A stretch of 63,634 nt of DNA. Origin: Hyphomonas sp. BRH_c22 (GTDB lineage Bacteria > Pseudomonadota > Alphaproteobacteria > Caulobacterales > Hyphomonadaceae). Below, piece after piece: positions 16,980 through 25,961 of this stretch. The notes below the pieces were generated by a model. The model was not told where the DNA came from, did not search any database, and saw only the letters and a list, made by a program, of their open reading frames with translations. Position 1 is the stretch's first letter. Every line of letters begins with the position of its first letter. The stretch lies in NCBI RefSeq assembly GCF_000961795.1, contig NZ_LADU01000023.1, forward strand, positions 1 through 63,634. Reading direction: 5' to 3'. Position numbers and translations under genes: made by a program.

Positions 16980-17598
16980 TCGAAACGATTTCGAAACGGC
17001 CGGTCGAGGCATTTCGCCAGTGCAGTTCACCATGCACGATGGCGAACCATGCGCCATGCAGCGCCAGTTCCCCGGCTTCAACCGCCTGCGATACAAACGG
17101 GAAGGTGAGCAGGTTCTTCAGGGAGGATTCGATGCCTTCCAGTTCAAGCGCAAACTGTGGGTTGATCGAACCGCTGGCAACGACACGCTCGCGCGCTTCC
17201 TCCAGCAGGGTCACCCAGGGCGTGACAAACTCGCCGATTGCAGGATTGCCGGCACCGCCAAGTGAGGCGGATATCCCGCCGCACCCGCCATGTCCCATCA
17301 CGACGATATGTTCAACTTTCAGCACGTTCACCGCATACTCGAGCGCCGCGCTGACCCCGTGCAGGCCGCCATCGGGCTGGTAGGGCGGCACCAGGTTGGC
17401 GACGTTGCGCACGACGAACAGCTGGCCGGGCGCCGCATTGAAAATGTCCGACGGCTCTGCGCGGCTATCGGCGCAGGCGATCAGCATGATATTGGGGTCC
17501 TGACCCTCGCCCAGCTGGCGGTACAGGCTGGCCTGTTCTGCATAGGCACCCGCGCGAAACCGGCGGTAGCCCGAAATCAGGTCATCAATTGATTCCAT
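16972..17598 (-). CDS. beta-class carbonic anhydrase
   Basis: This 208-residue zinc enzyme interconverts CO2 and bicarbonate. Zinc ligands and the catalytic dyad are visible: CADSRAEPSDIF (Cys, Asp, Arg) and MGHGGCGGI (His, Cys). VVRNVANLVPPY is the usual strand-loop. It ends FAIVHGELHWRN with a typical C-terminal strand. ATG 17598 has an AGGAAAA ribosome site. Convergent overlap with the LysE gene of 8 nt; divergent from the TetR gene, which might control it. Confidence 0.94.
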   Translation of the reverse strand: MESIDDLISGYRRFRAGAYAEQASLYRQLGEGQDPNIMLIACADSRAEPSDIFNAAPGQLFVVRNVANLVPPYQPDGGLHGVSAALEYAVNVLKVEHIVVMGHGGCGGISASLGGAGNPAIGEFVTPWVTLLEEARERVVASGSINPQFALELEGIESSLKNLLTFPFVSQAVEAGELALHGAWFAIVHGELHWRNASTGRFEIVSTT

Positions 17599-17747
17599 GT
17601 GCCATTTTCCTGACTGTTTGCGGCCTGCGTACTGCATATTGGCTATTCAGCAAGGCTGAACGGGACAATTTGTTAGCGATATGCATATAATACCGAACAA
17701 GGCGTCAATACGTCACCGACCTCCCATCGCCCCTCCAGGAGAATTTA
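17599..17747 (+). promoter_or_regulatory. divergent promoter region with candidate TetR operator
   Basis: This 149-bp region serves both carbonic anhydrase (minus) and the TetR gene (plus). A consensus-like TATAAT lies at 17686-17691, about 56 nt before the TetR start. It overlaps the 10-bp palindrome ATATGCATAT (17679-17688), which is itself enclosed by TTGTT/AACAA arms. Autoregulation by the TetR protein is inference. Confidence 0.35.
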
Positions 17748-18347
17748 ATGGCGACTGCAACTGAAGGAACCAAGGCCTCCCGAAAGGGACCGACGCGGAG
17801 CGAGGCGTCGAAGGCAGCGATCCTTGATGCCACGCGCATCGAAATGGCCGAGACGGGTTGGAGGGCCTTCAGCGTGGACAGTGTCGCCAAACGCGCCAGT
17901 GCGTCGAAACAGACAATCTACCGCTGGTGGCCGTCCATCGGTGCCATGTGTGTTGACGCAGCGCTTGCGCTGATACCGGACAGTCCCGACGGGGGCCGGG
18001 ATCCGCAGGAGCGCATCACGGCTTTGATCGTGCCGCTGGAAGCAACGGCCCGGACCGGTCACGGTCACGCAGTCCTCCGCGTTGCCCTGCTGGCGGCCGC
18101 CGACGACAAGGACGCCGGAGAAGTCTGGCGCGCATGGATCGGCCGCGACATTCGCCAGCCCTTGCGGATGCTTCTGGCCGAACTGGCCGGAAAGCGTGTC
18201 ATCCGCCGCGATTTTGACCTGGATGAAGTCGTCGAACTGCTGCTGGGGCCGCTCTGGCATCGCCTGATGATCATGCGTGCGCCCGTTCGGGAAGGTTTCT
18301 GCGCTGAACAAGCCGGCAATTTCCTGCGCGTTTACGCTACTTTTTAG
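17748..18347 (+). CDS. TetR/AcrR family transcriptional regulator
   Basis: This 199-residue protein has an N-terminal helix-turn-helix (SVDSVAKRASASKQTIYRWW at about residues 43-62) and a C-terminal ligand/dimer domain resembling the TetR_C_11-like group (ending GLFxR-type LRVYATF). AGGAG lies 7 nt before the ATG. The effector is unknown. Probable targets are the divergent carbonic anhydrase gene or itself. Confidence 0.9.
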   Translation: MATATEGTKASRKGPTRSEASKAAILDATRIEMAETGWRAFSVDSVAKRASASKQTIYRWWPSIGAMCVDAALALIPDSPDGGRDPQERITALIVPLEATARTGHGHAVLRVALLAAADDKDAGEVWRAWIGRDIRQPLRMLLAELAGKRVIRRDFDLDEVVELLLGPLWHRLMIMRAPVREGFCAEQAGNFLRVYATF

Positions 18348-18412
18348 GTAATCGCTCCCAACCAGCATGATTCTTGCACCGCATCGGGTAACCAAACCCG
18401 GATTCGCTGGAC

Positions 18413-19450
18413 ATGCCGCTGGAACGCATCAACTGGATCGATCACGCAAAGGGCGTTTGCATCGTCCTGATTGTCGCGATGTATGCCACTTCGGGCTATA
18501 CAGACTTGGTCGGGCAGAGCAGCTGGATGAATGCCGTGGTCGCGTGGGCAGAACCTGCGCTCATGCCGGCCTTTTTCTTCCTGTCCGCCCTGTTCCTGAA
18601 TCTGTCTGTTTTCGGCCCGACCAGGCACTTCCTTGACCGGAAAATCCTCCATTTTGCCTATTTCTACATGGTCTGGCTGCTGATCCAGAACCTGGCGCTG
18701 GCACCATTGGCATTTCCGGGCGCGATCCTGACCGCACTCGTCTCACCCCCGGACAGCCTCCTGCTGGTCTATATGCTGATCGTCTTCCATGCCGTGACCC
18801 GGCTTTTCAGGTTCCTGCCGACGCAAAAGGTTTTCGTCTTTGCGGCCCTGTTGCAGGTCGCCTTTGCGACCGGGTGGATCGACACCGGATGGATTGTCGC
18901 CAACCAGTTGGGCGCATGGTTTGTTTTCTTCTACGCGGGTTTCGTTGCCGCTCCCCATGTGTTCGAGCTTGCTGACCGCGTGAACGGCCACGCACAGGAA
19001 TTGTGGAAGGTGCTTCTGGGATGGGCCGCAGTCAACGCTGCCTTCGTCGCCCTCAACGTGTCTGACCTGCCTCTGATCAGCCTGGCGCTCGGTTTTGCAG
19101 GCACAGGCGCGATTATTGCGCTGGGCCTGCTGCTATGCCGCATTAAATGGCTGGCCGTGCTCGGCCATGCTGGCCGGCATTGCCTCGTCATCTACCTGAC
19201 ATTCTCCATTCCCGTGATCGTGCTGCAGCATGCGCTCGCGGCAAACGGGCGGGTCGGAGATGCAGGGCTTGCCTGCCTGGTGATCACGCTCGGCGGCGTC
19301 GCAATGCCGCTCATCTTCCATCGGCTGGTGCGCGCAACTCCATTGAATTTTGTATATAAAAGGCCCGGCTCACTGCGCCTGCGCAACGCGCGAAACCACA
19401 GCAAAGCCAGCCTGCTGCCCCCGCCGCCAACTTCCGCCAGCAAAGCCTAG
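18413..19450 (+). CDS. acyltransferase 3 family membrane protein
   Basis: This 345-residue protein has about ten membrane helices. The N-terminal segment ERINWIDHAKGVCIVLIV contains the catalytic-type Asp-His pattern of acyltransferase-3 (OafA/OpgC/Abf families). It then shows LMPAFFFLSALFLNL and ends with a basic cytoplasmic tail. Proteins of this type O-acylate sugars or peptidoglycan-linked glycans at the membrane. The acceptor is unknown. Confidence 0.85.
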   Translation: MPLERINWIDHAKGVCIVLIVAMYATSGYTDLVGQSSWMNAVVAWAEPALMPAFFFLSALFLNLSVFGPTRHFLDRKILHFAYFYMVWLLIQNLALAPLAFPGAILTALVSPPDSLLLVYMLIVFHAVTRLFRFLPTQKVFVFAALLQVAFATGWIDTGWIVANQLGAWFVFFYAGFVAAPHVFELADRVNGHAQELWKVLLGWAAVNAAFVALNVSDLPLISLALGFAGTGAIIALGLLLCRIKWLAVLGHAGRHCLVIYLTFSIPVIVLQHALAANGRVGDAGLACLVITLGGVAMPLIFHRLVRATPLNFVYKRPGSLRLRNARNHSKASLLPPPPTSASKA

Positions 19451-19459
19451 ACCTGTCAT

Positions 19460-20008
19460 TTACTTGGCGCGGTGCCAGACCATCAGGGGGTCGAAAGCGC
19501 CGGTCTCTGCCGCTTTTTGCAGTTGGGCGATCTGGTCGGATACAGCGTTCCTCGCCTGCCCGGGGATGGGCGCACTGTAGAGCGCCTGATCCAGCCGGCA
19601 GATCTGTTCGAACAGGGCTTCTGACCGCGCCACCAGTTCCAGGAACCGCATTGGCAGGCCCTTGTCGCGTTGCGCTTCGGCGTCGAGCGGGGGATCATCC
19701 CTGCGGATCCGGTATTTGCGAGCCGACGCGTCTTCCCGGCGCATCTCGCCATCGCGGACGGCTTTCTGCATGACAAGCCAGCTGGCAGCCTGCATCAGAC
19801 GTGTCGTCAGCTCCATGCTCCAGGCCGAATAGGTCAGACCTGCCTCGCGCGGCAGCGTGCGTGAATGTTCCCTGCCTGGCCCGTCCAGATAGGAGGCCGT
19901 TTCTTCCACCAGTGCCATGCCCCTTGCGAACACGGTGTCGAAGAGTTTTCCGCCGGTAAAGCTGTTGAGGCTGTCGAAACCGTTCCCGGGAGACCCGTTT
20001 GCCGCCAT
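19460..20008 (-). CDS. rcdA: RcdA-like protease adaptor (DUF1465), CtrA degradation
   Basis: RcdA in Caulobacter links PopA and CpdR to ClpXP so that CtrA is degraded at the cell cycle transition. The 182-residue protein shows the DUF1465 pattern: FDTVFARGMALVEETASYLDGPGR, YSAWSMELTTRLMQAASWLV, and SEALFEQICRLDQALY. ATG 20008 has GAGG 8 nt upstream; the longer form to 20029 has none. The neighbour at 20072-20257 (DUF1192) is a common partner in alphaproteobacteria. Confidence 0.85.
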   Translation of the reverse strand: MAANGSPGNGFDSLNSFTGGKLFDTVFARGMALVEETASYLDGPGREHSRTLPREAGLTYSAWSMELTTRLMQAASWLVMQKAVRDGEMRREDASARKYRIRRDDPPLDAEAQRDKGLPMRFLELVARSEALFEQICRLDQALYSAPIPGQARNAVSDQIAQLQKAAETGAFDPLMVWHRAK

Positions 20009-20071
20009 ATTCGAAACCTCAGAACACAAATGCCAACGTAAATACTTAGGTTACAACCCGTTTCCGGGGAC

Positions 20072-20257
20072 TTAACTCTTTCCGCCAAACAGCGCATCTG
20101 CTGCAGATTTCTGAGCTTCCTTCTTGCTGATTTCCCGTTCGCAGCCAGCGATCTCTGCGTTCAGCACCCGAACACGTTCCCGCAATTCTTCGATCGACAT
20201 CTGATCGAGTGTCTGGGCGCGATTTGTCAGGATCGGCTCTTCTTCGAACACGTCCAT
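20072..20257 (-). CDS. DUF1192 family small protein
   Basis: This 61-residue protein is mostly one predicted coiled coil (MSIEELRERVRVLNAEIAGC to EREISKKEAQKSAAD). It starts MDVFEEEPI and ends in FGGKS, as DUF1192 members do. Its function is unknown. It is encoded just upstream of rcdA on the same strand and divergent from the quinone oxidoreductase. GAGGAGG precedes the ATG. Confidence 0.8.
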   Translation of the reverse strand: MDVFEEEPILTNRAQTLDQMSIEELRERVRVLNAEIAGCEREISKKEAQKSAADALFGGKS

Positions 20258-20351
20258 GCCTCCTCTGCAATCGGTGACAGGCTTTCATAAAACCAGAAAC
20301 GCGGGATAGAAGCGACTCCCCGGACGTGAAATTTCTGAAGGAATGATCTGA

Positions 20352-21326
20352 ATGACCAATATGATGAAGGCCGTAATTGTCGAAGAAGGCGCGCCGCTCC
20401 GCTGGGGTGACGTCGAAGCACCCGTCGTAAAGGCTGGGGAGGTCCTGGTCGAAATTGCCGCCGCCGGGCTCAATCGCGCCGACCTCGTCCAGCGGGCAGG
20501 CGCCTATCCGCCGCCCCCCGGCGCCTCGACTATCCTGGGGCTGGAAATTGCCGGAACGGTCAAGGCCCTGGGCGAAGGGGTCACCCGCTGGAAAACCGGA
20601 GATGCGGTTTGCGGCCTGCTCGCTGGCGGTGGCTATGCCGAGCTGGCGAGCGTCGACCAGGGCTCACTCCTTCCCGTACCTGAAGGCATGGACATGGTGA
20701 ACGCTGCGTGCCTGCCAGAGGCGCTGTTTACCGTATGGGCGAATGTGTTCGACCGTGTGGGCCTGCAGGCCGGCGAGACTTTCCTGTGTCACGGCGGAAC
20801 CAGCGGGATTGGCGTCATGGCAATCCAGATGGCCCGTGTGGCCGGTGCGGCAAAGATCTTTGCCACGGCCGGCAGCCCGGAAAAATGCGCCCTGGCAAGC
20901 GAGCTGGGCGCCGACAGGGCGATCAACTATCGCGAAGAGGACTTCGAGACGATTGTCCGGGACGCAGGCGGGGCTGACGTGATCCTCGACATGGTGGGGG
21001 GGGATTACGTGCAAAAGAACATCTCCGCGGCCAGGATTGATGGGCGCATCGTCAATATCGCCTATCAGAACGGTTTCCAGGCGACCGTGAATTTCGCGCC
21101 TGTCCTGATGAAGCGCCTGACACTTGCCGCCACGACGCTGAGGGCACGCCCGGTGGCGGAAAAACAACGCATCCGCGACGCCGTGGAAAAGGATTTCTGG
21201 CCGCATGTCGTGTCGGGCCGGATCAAGCCGGTGCTGGACAGTACATTTGCCTTTGACGACGCGGAATCGGCCCACGCGCGGATGAAGGAGGGCAAGCATT
21301 CCGGCAAGATCATTCTGGCCCGGTGA
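20352..21326 (+). CDS. NAD(P)H-quinone oxidoreductase, PIG3/zinc-less MDR type
   Basis: This 324-residue enzyme of the medium-chain dehydrogenase family has no zinc ligands. Its features are the N-terminal GroES-like part (GLNRADLVQRAGAYPPPPGAS), the nucleotide site GGTSGIGVMAIQMARVAGA, and GSPEKCALASELGADRAINY. PIG3-like oxidoreductases reduce quinones with NADPH. It is divergent from the DUF1192/rcdA pair (94-bp gap), an arrangement often found in alphaproteobacteria. Confidence 0.92.
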   Translation: MTNMMKAVIVEEGAPLRWGDVEAPVVKAGEVLVEIAAAGLNRADLVQRAGAYPPPPGASTILGLEIAGTVKALGEGVTRWKTGDAVCGLLAGGGYAELASVDQGSLLPVPEGMDMVNAACLPEALFTVWANVFDRVGLQAGETFLCHGGTSGIGVMAIQMARVAGAAKIFATAGSPEKCALASELGADRAINYREEDFETIVRDAGGADVILDMVGGDYVQKNISAARIDGRIVNIAYQNGFQATVNFAPVLMKRLTLAATTLRARPVAEKQRIRDAVEKDFWPHVVSGRIKPVLDSTFAFDDAESAHARMKEGKHSGKIILAR

Positions 21327-21398
21327 AGTGAACGCCTTTTCATTCCTGGTTGCATGACGTATAAGCATTCTAGGTTCCATGCTTGCCTGAAACCTTGA

Positions 21399-21423
21399 CC
21401 GCCCGGCACGAAGTGTCGGGCGG
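21399..21423 (+). other. strong hairpin between quinone oxidoreductase gene and trcR
   Basis: An 11-bp stem (one G-U pair) with a GAA loop lies about 73 nt past the oxidoreductase stop and 39 nt before the trcR start. No U-run follows, so it is either a terminator helped by other factors or a leader hairpin of trcR. Confidence 0.5.
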
Positions 21424-21461
21424 CTGCATTTCAGGCCCCAACGCGCTCCAAGGAGACTTCC

Positions 21462-22136
21462 ATGTCCGAGATACTCATGCCCAAGGCGACCGCCGTCTGG
21501 CTGCTGGACAACACGACGCTGACTTTCACCCAGATCTCCGCCTTCTGTGGCCTGCACCATCTTGAAGTCAAAGGCATCGCGGATGGCGACGTGGCAGAGA
21601 ACATGCGCGGCGTTGACCCGATTGCGGGTGGCATCCTGTCGCGCGAGGAAATTGCCCGCGGCGAAGAGAACCCTGATTATGTTCTGAAAATTGCCGCGTC
21701 GAAGATCGCGCACATCCCTCAGCCACCGCGCAAGGGCAGCCGTTACACACCTGTCATTCGCCGCCAGGACAAGCCGGACGCCGTCGCCTGGTTCATTCGC
21801 AACCACCCTGAAGTGTCGGATGCGCAGATTTCCAAGACCATCGGAACGACGAAATCGACGATCAATAATGTGCGGGACAAGTCGCACTGGAATTCGCAGA
21901 ATATTCGTCCGGTTGACCCGGTCACGCTGGGCCTGTGCACGCAGATCGAACTGGACGAAGTGATTGCCAAGTCGGCAGACAAGCGCCGCCGCATCGAGGC
22001 TGAACGAAGCGTCAATGTGGAAGGGCCCGGCCTGCAGCCGACGCAGGATGATGCGGCCGGATACGAAGCCGAACCGGAACAGGAAAAGCGTCAGAAAGAC
22101 GTGTCTGCAGCCGACGTGTTCCGCGACTTCAACTAA
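21462..22136 (+). CDS. trcR: cell-cycle transcriptional regulator TrcR (DUF1013)
   Basis: This 224-residue alphaproteobacterial protein is known in databases as TrcR, a regulator linked to RNA polymerase in cell cycle control. Characteristic blocks are MPKATAVWLLDNTTLTFTQI, the ICxF-like HHLEVKGIADGDVA, and a helix-turn-helix-like region SDAQISKTIGTTKSTINNV, followed by QNIRPVDPVTLGLCTQIELD. The tail is acidic. AAGGAGA precedes the ATG. A hairpin sits in its leader. Confidence 0.88.
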   Translation: MSEILMPKATAVWLLDNTTLTFTQISAFCGLHHLEVKGIADGDVAENMRGVDPIAGGILSREEIARGEENPDYVLKIAASKIAHIPQPPRKGSRYTPVIRRQDKPDAVAWFIRNHPEVSDAQISKTIGTTKSTINNVRDKSHWNSQNIRPVDPVTLGLCTQIELDEVIAKSADKRRRIEAERSVNVEGPGLQPTQDDAAGYEAEPEQEKRQKDVSAADVFRDFN

Positions 22137-22148
22137 GGTAACCTGCTG

Positions 22149-22706
22149 TTACAGCTGCAGTTTCCGAAGGAAAACGTAGAACGCCCCGGCGCCGCCATGG
22201 CGCTGGTGCGCTTCGGCATAGCCCGACACGATTGACCGGGCCTCAGGGGTTTCGAGCCAGGCGAGGAAGTTGCGTTTCAGCACGCCCTCGCCGAGCCTGC
22301 CCTTTCCTGTAATCACCAGTACACATCGCGCGCCATCAAGCTGGGCATTCGACAGGAAGCCGGGCAGGGCGCTCGCGGCGCTGGCCTGCGTGTGTCCGTG
22401 CAGGTCGAACGTCGCAGCGACTGCGAGCTTTCCGCGCCTGACCCGCTTCTCCTTCCCCCGATTTGCGGGGGTGGGAACGGGGGGTTTGAGGCGGTTTGAG
22501 GCGGTTGAAGGGTGCAAAAGGGGTGAAACGGGGCGTGCGGGGGGGTTGGCAGGGGGTGATGTGGGGGCGTGGCCTGCCGGTTCACCAGCCTCGAGCGCCG
22601 AAATCAGGGCCTCGAAATCTGACGGCTCGGGACCGATCCGCTTGATCGACCTGGCAACCCGCGACCAGGCTTTCGCTTCATCGGGGGTCAGGCGGCGTTT
22701 CGACAT
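22149..22706 (-). CDS. Smr/MutS2-C domain protein
   Basis: The protein has 185 residues. The N-terminus is helical (LTPDEAKAWSRVARSIK), the middle is a Pro-rich low-complexity linker (about residues 45-75), and the C-terminus is an Smr nuclease domain with DLHGHTQASA, a VITGKGRLGEGVLKR motif and HQRHGGAGAFYVFLRK. Smr domains nick or bind branched nucleic acids or stalled-ribosome mRNA. It converges on trcR and lies directly downstream of mltA on the same strand. Confidence 0.9.
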   Translation of the reverse strand: MSKRRLTPDEAKAWSRVARSIKRIGPEPSDFEALISALEAGEPAGHAPTSPPANPPARPVSPLLHPSTASNRLKPPVPTPANRGKEKRVRRGKLAVAATFDLHGHTQASAASALPGFLSNAQLDGARCVLVITGKGRLGEGVLKRNFLAWLETPEARSIVSGYAEAHQRHGGAGAFYVFLRKLQL

Positions 22707-22715
22707 GTGCCCCGT

Positions 22716-23933
22716 CTAGGGTGCCAGGGGCGGATCGCCAAGCGCCGACAGGTCCGAGACCTGCATGGCACGGATCAGGCGCTGTCCGACGCTACGCGGC
22801 AGGAGCACCCAAAGGCGCCCGGGCGCATTCATCGTGCCCGCCCGAGCGCCCGCGTCCGGACCGGTGCCGAAATAGAGGTCGCCGCGCACCGCGCCCTTGA
22901 TTGCGCCGCCCGTGTCTTGCGAGATCAGAAGGCCGGACCAGTTGCCACCAAGGCCCGGCGCGGTGGTCTGCACGAACATCGGCACGCCCAGCGGCTGGAT
23001 ATCGGTATCGACGGCCATGGAGCCGAGCGGGGTGAGCGGCACGCCCTGTGCGCCGACCGGTCCCAGCGTGGGATCGCCCTCCGGTTCGGCGCGGAAGAAC
23101 ACGAAGCGCGGATTCTGGTTCATTGCGAGGCGGGCCTCTGCGGGCCCGGCGCGGTCCATCCAGGCCCGAATGCCCTGCATGCTGGCCTGGCCGGCTGTAA
23201 TCCGTCGGGTCTGTATCAGCCAGTTGGCCGTTGACTTGAATGGTTGGCCATTGTGCGCCGCATAGACGGCGCGCGTGGTGGACCCGTCCGGGAAGGTCAG
23301 GCGCCCGGAGCCTTGAATCTGCAGGAAGAAGACGTCCGAAGGGTGGGCGTAGGCAATAGGCACGACACCGGACCGCGTGATCTCCTCACGCGAGGGATAG
23401 GGCCGCGTCGATCCGTTGGGCAGGCGCTGAAGCGGTGAGGCGCCATTGGGCACAAGGTCGGCCGGAAGGGCGGGTACAGGCTCGGTATAGGGCGCAACTG
23501 GCGTGCGGCGCGCCTCATAGGTCGGCTCGAAATAGCCGGTGAAACGGCTCTTGCCATCCGGGGACAGGGCCTCGAGCGGGATGAAGAGGGACTCGAAAGC
23601 CGCGCGGGCGCCGGCCTCGTCATTCGTCCGTGCCAGCGTGGCGCAGACTGGAATCCATTCGCCGACCGTGCCGGCCCATGTGGCATTCGGCGAGACATAA
23701 TCAGCCTTGGGGCGTTTGGCGAGGCGCTCGCAGCTGCGCTTGAAGGCCTGGAGGCTGTCCATCAGCCGGACGGACGACCATCCGGGAAGATCGCCGTAAG
23801 CCCCGGTCATTGTCGAGGCCGGCGCCTTCAGCACGGCAACGTCCTGATCGGGATAGACGATGGGCGGACGCAGCGAGCTTTGGCACGAAGCCAGCACGAG
23901 CGACAGGGCGATGGCGGCGAGAGAGCGAAGCAT
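22716..23933 (-). CDS. mltA: membrane-bound lytic murein transglycosylase MltA
   Basis: This lipoprotein with lipobox LASC cuts peptidoglycan glycan strands with 1,6-anhydro ring formation. The mature protein shows the MltA domain (FTGYFEPTYEARR, QIQGSGRLTFPDG, YAAHNGQPF) and the 3D domain (LLISQDTGGAIKGAVRGDLY) with the catalytic Asp pattern and FGTGPDAGARAGTM. The start could be ATG 23933 or GTG 23963; the latter would give a longer basic n-region. It is followed by smr and preceded by the TimA gene. Confidence 0.92.
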   Translation of the reverse strand: MLRSLAAIALSLVLASCQSSLRPPIVYPDQDVAVLKAPASTMTGAYGDLPGWSSVRLMDSLQAFKRSCERLAKRPKADYVSPNATWAGTVGEWIPVCATLARTNDEAGARAAFESLFIPLEALSPDGKSRFTGYFEPTYEARRTPVAPYTEPVPALPADLVPNGASPLQRLPNGSTRPYPSREEITRSGVVPIAYAHPSDVFFLQIQGSGRLTFPDGSTTRAVYAAHNGQPFKSTANWLIQTRRITAGQASMQGIRAWMDRAGPAEARLAMNQNPRFVFFRAEPEGDPTLGPVGAQGVPLTPLGSMAVDTDIQPLGVPMFVQTTAPGLGGNWSGLLISQDTGGAIKGAVRGDLYFGTGPDAGARAGTMNAPGRLWVLLPRSVGQRLIRAMQVSDLSALGDPPLAP

Positions 23934-24000
23934 GGACCGGTTTATGGCCCGCTTCGCGCGCACCTGTCATGTTAAACATGTGCGATCGGGGCGCTGCCGG

Positions 24001-24618
24001 TCAGTTGGCCGTTTCGACGTCGTCGAGAATCCAGTTGGGATCTGGCGAAGTCACATCGCGCATGAAGGTCCAGATTTCCTTAGCGGTGCGCGTGGTCTCG
24101 CCGTCGCCGAGTTCGGCCTCGTAGCGGATCATGATGCGGGCCATGCGTCCGTCGAGCTCAGCACTGTCGATTTCCGCACGCCGGATGCGCAGGAGGTCGA
24201 AATGCGCCGCGTCGCCGGGCGTGCGGGCAGAGATGGCCGCGTCCCAGGCTTCATAGACATCATCGTCCAGCAGGGGCCGCAGCGCGTCGCGGTCACCGCG
24301 GGCAAAGGCGGCAACGATCATCGTGTAGGCCGCCTTGGCGCCCTGCAGGAAGCCGGATTCCGAAAAGCTGTTATCGGCATTGTAGATCTCTTCCAGACCG
24401 CCCGCGGCAGGCCCGGTGAAGATCGGCCGGTCGGATGGCCCACGGCGCTCGCGATGCTCGGACAGGTCAACCGGCTTGGCGTCGCGCGGCGACGGGGCGG
24501 GGTTCGGACGCTGGACCGGCCGGTCATTGCCGCCCTTGCCGAGCGCCATATAGAGGCGCGACAGCACGACCAGCGCGACGGCGGCAAGTACAAGAACCTC
24601 GATAATAGGGTCGAACAT
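24001..24618 (-). CDS. Tim44-like (TimA) membrane protein
   Basis: This 205-residue protein begins with one membrane helix (PIIEVLVLAAVALVVLSRLY), has a disordered linker (40-65), and then a Tim44/ribosomal L45-like alpha+beta domain (FLQGAKAAYTMIVAAFARGD to IWTFMRDVTSPDPNWILDD). TimA proteins are anchored at the bacterial inner membrane and are related to the mitochondrial import motor component; a direct job in bacteria is unclear. It is divergent from secB. Confidence 0.88.
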   Translation of the reverse strand: MFDPIIEVLVLAAVALVVLSRLYMALGKGGNDRPVQRPNPAPSPRDAKPVDLSEHRERRGPSDRPIFTGPAAGGLEEIYNADNSFSESGFLQGAKAAYTMIVAAFARGDRDALRPLLDDDVYEAWDAAISARTPGDAAHFDLLRIRRAEIDSAELDGRMARIMIRYEAELGDGETTRTAKEIWTFMRDVTSPDPNWILDDVETAN

Positions 24619-24752
24619 TTAGAACAGATATCCTTCAAGCATTCACGGGTCTCTTCCTAGATAGTCACGAAACGCCTGCGAAGCCAGTGATGCGTTGCGC
24701 GTTCTTAGGCCACATGCTAGGCGCGCGTTTCGTTGCAGGTAGAGGAAACATC

Positions 24753-25256
24753 ATGACAGACACGAGCGCACCGGGAAACCCCAATAGCCCAGAGGGCACC
24801 AATGGCGACACGCCAAGCGCGCCGGTGATGCGCGTTCTTGGCCAGTACGTCAAAGACCTGTCATTCGAAAACCCGGGCCATTCCCCTGTCCAGTCGCAGC
24901 CGAATATCGATCTCGGCATCGATGTCGGCGCCAAGCCGCATGCCGATGGCAACGGCCTGTTCGAAGTGTCGCTGAAACTGTCGGCCAAGGCGATGGCAGA
25001 CGACAAGGTGATGTTCATTACCGAACTCGATTATGCCGGCCTGTTCCAGTTGCAGAACATTTCCCAGGACCAGCTGGAACCCATGCTGCTGATCGAATGC
25101 CCGCGCCTGCTGTTCCCGTTTGCGCGCCGCATCATTGCCGAGATCACCCGCGAAGGCGGCTTCCCGCCCCTGCTGATCGATCCGGTTGATTTTGTTGCAC
25201 TGTACCAGGCCCAGGTCCGCCGCGCGGCCGCGAGCAACCCGCCGACCCAGCAATAG
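24753..25256 (+). CDS. secB: protein-export chaperone SecB
   Basis: This tetrameric chaperone keeps pre-secretory proteins unfolded and hands them to SecA. The 167-residue protein has VLGQYVKDLSFENPGHSP, the hydrophobic groove region, ELDYAGLFQLQN, and CPRLLFPFARRIIAEITREG. ATG 24753 has a GAGGAAA ribosome site. The stop lies 6 nt from the dnaQ stop (convergent). The secB-dnaQ-coaE-aroE-maf order is typical near the origin in alphaproteobacteria. Confidence 0.97.
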   Translation: MTDTSAPGNPNSPEGTNGDTPSAPVMRVLGQYVKDLSFENPGHSPVQSQPNIDLGIDVGAKPHADGNGLFEVSLKLSAKAMADDKVMFITELDYAGLFQLQNISQDQLEPMLLIECPRLLFPFARRIIAEITREGGFPPLLIDPVDFVALYQAQVRRAAASNPPTQQ

Positions 25257-25262
25257 CAGGCC

Positions 25263-25961
25263 TCAGGCCTGTTTCCACAGACAGTCAGGCCCCAGCGTTT
25301 CGATAAAGGCCGCGTGAGCGGCCCGTTCGGCCTCGGTGATCTGCGAGGCCAGCGGTTGCGGGCGCTGGCGGGCGGATCGGCGCACGCCGCCTTCCATGCC
25401 TTCGGCCGGCACATCAAACGAGAAGGCGCGCGCCCGCCCGCCGAGCAGTTCAAGGTAGACGCTGGCCAATAGCTGGCTGTCCAGCAGGGCGCCGTGCAGT
25501 GTCCGGCTTTCCAGTGAAATGTCGAACCGCTTGCAAAGGGCATCGAGGCTGGCCGGTGCGCCCGGAAATTTCCTGCGCGCCATGGCCGCCGTATCGATCC
25601 AGCGGTGATCCTCGATCGGGGCGCGGCCGCACAGTGCAAGCTCCATATTGAGGAAGCCGCGGTCGAACCCGGCATTGTGGGCGACCAGCAGGTCGTCACC
25701 GATGAATTCAAGCAAGGCGCCGATGACATGCTCTTCCTCAAAGAAGGGCGCATCTTTCAGGTGTTCGTCCGTGATGCCTGTAATGCGCACCGTATCCTCG
25801 GAGACGAGGCGGCGCGGATTGATGAGCGAGCGGAAGGTCTTGCCGGTGGGGATGTGATTGATCATCTCGACAGCGCCGATTTCGATGATGCGGTCCCCGT
25901 CATTCGGATAAAGGCCCGTTGTCTCGGTGTCGAAGGCGATTTCGCGGATATGTGTGGTCAT
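25263..25961 (-). CDS. dnaQ: DNA polymerase III epsilon subunit (3'-5' exonuclease)
   Basis: This is the proofreading subunit of the replicase. The 232 residues show Exo [11 protein letters not shown] (Asp and Glu ligands), Exo [16 protein letters not shown], and Exo [17 protein letters not shown] helical linker and C-terminal tail for polymerase binding follow. It is the last gene of the 5-gene operon and overlaps the coaE stop by 4 nt. Confidence 0.96.
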   Translation of the reverse strand: MTTHIREIAFDTETTGLYPNDGDRIIEIGAVEMINHIPTGKTFRSLINPRRLVSEDTVRITGITDEHLKDAPFFEEEHVIGALLEFIGDDLLVAHNAGFDRGFLNMELALCGRAPIEDHRWIDTAAMARRKFPGAPASLDALCKRFDISLESRTLHGALLDSQLLASVYLELLGGRARAFSFDVPAEGMEGGVRRSARQRPQPLASQITEAERAAHAAFIETLGPDCLWKQA

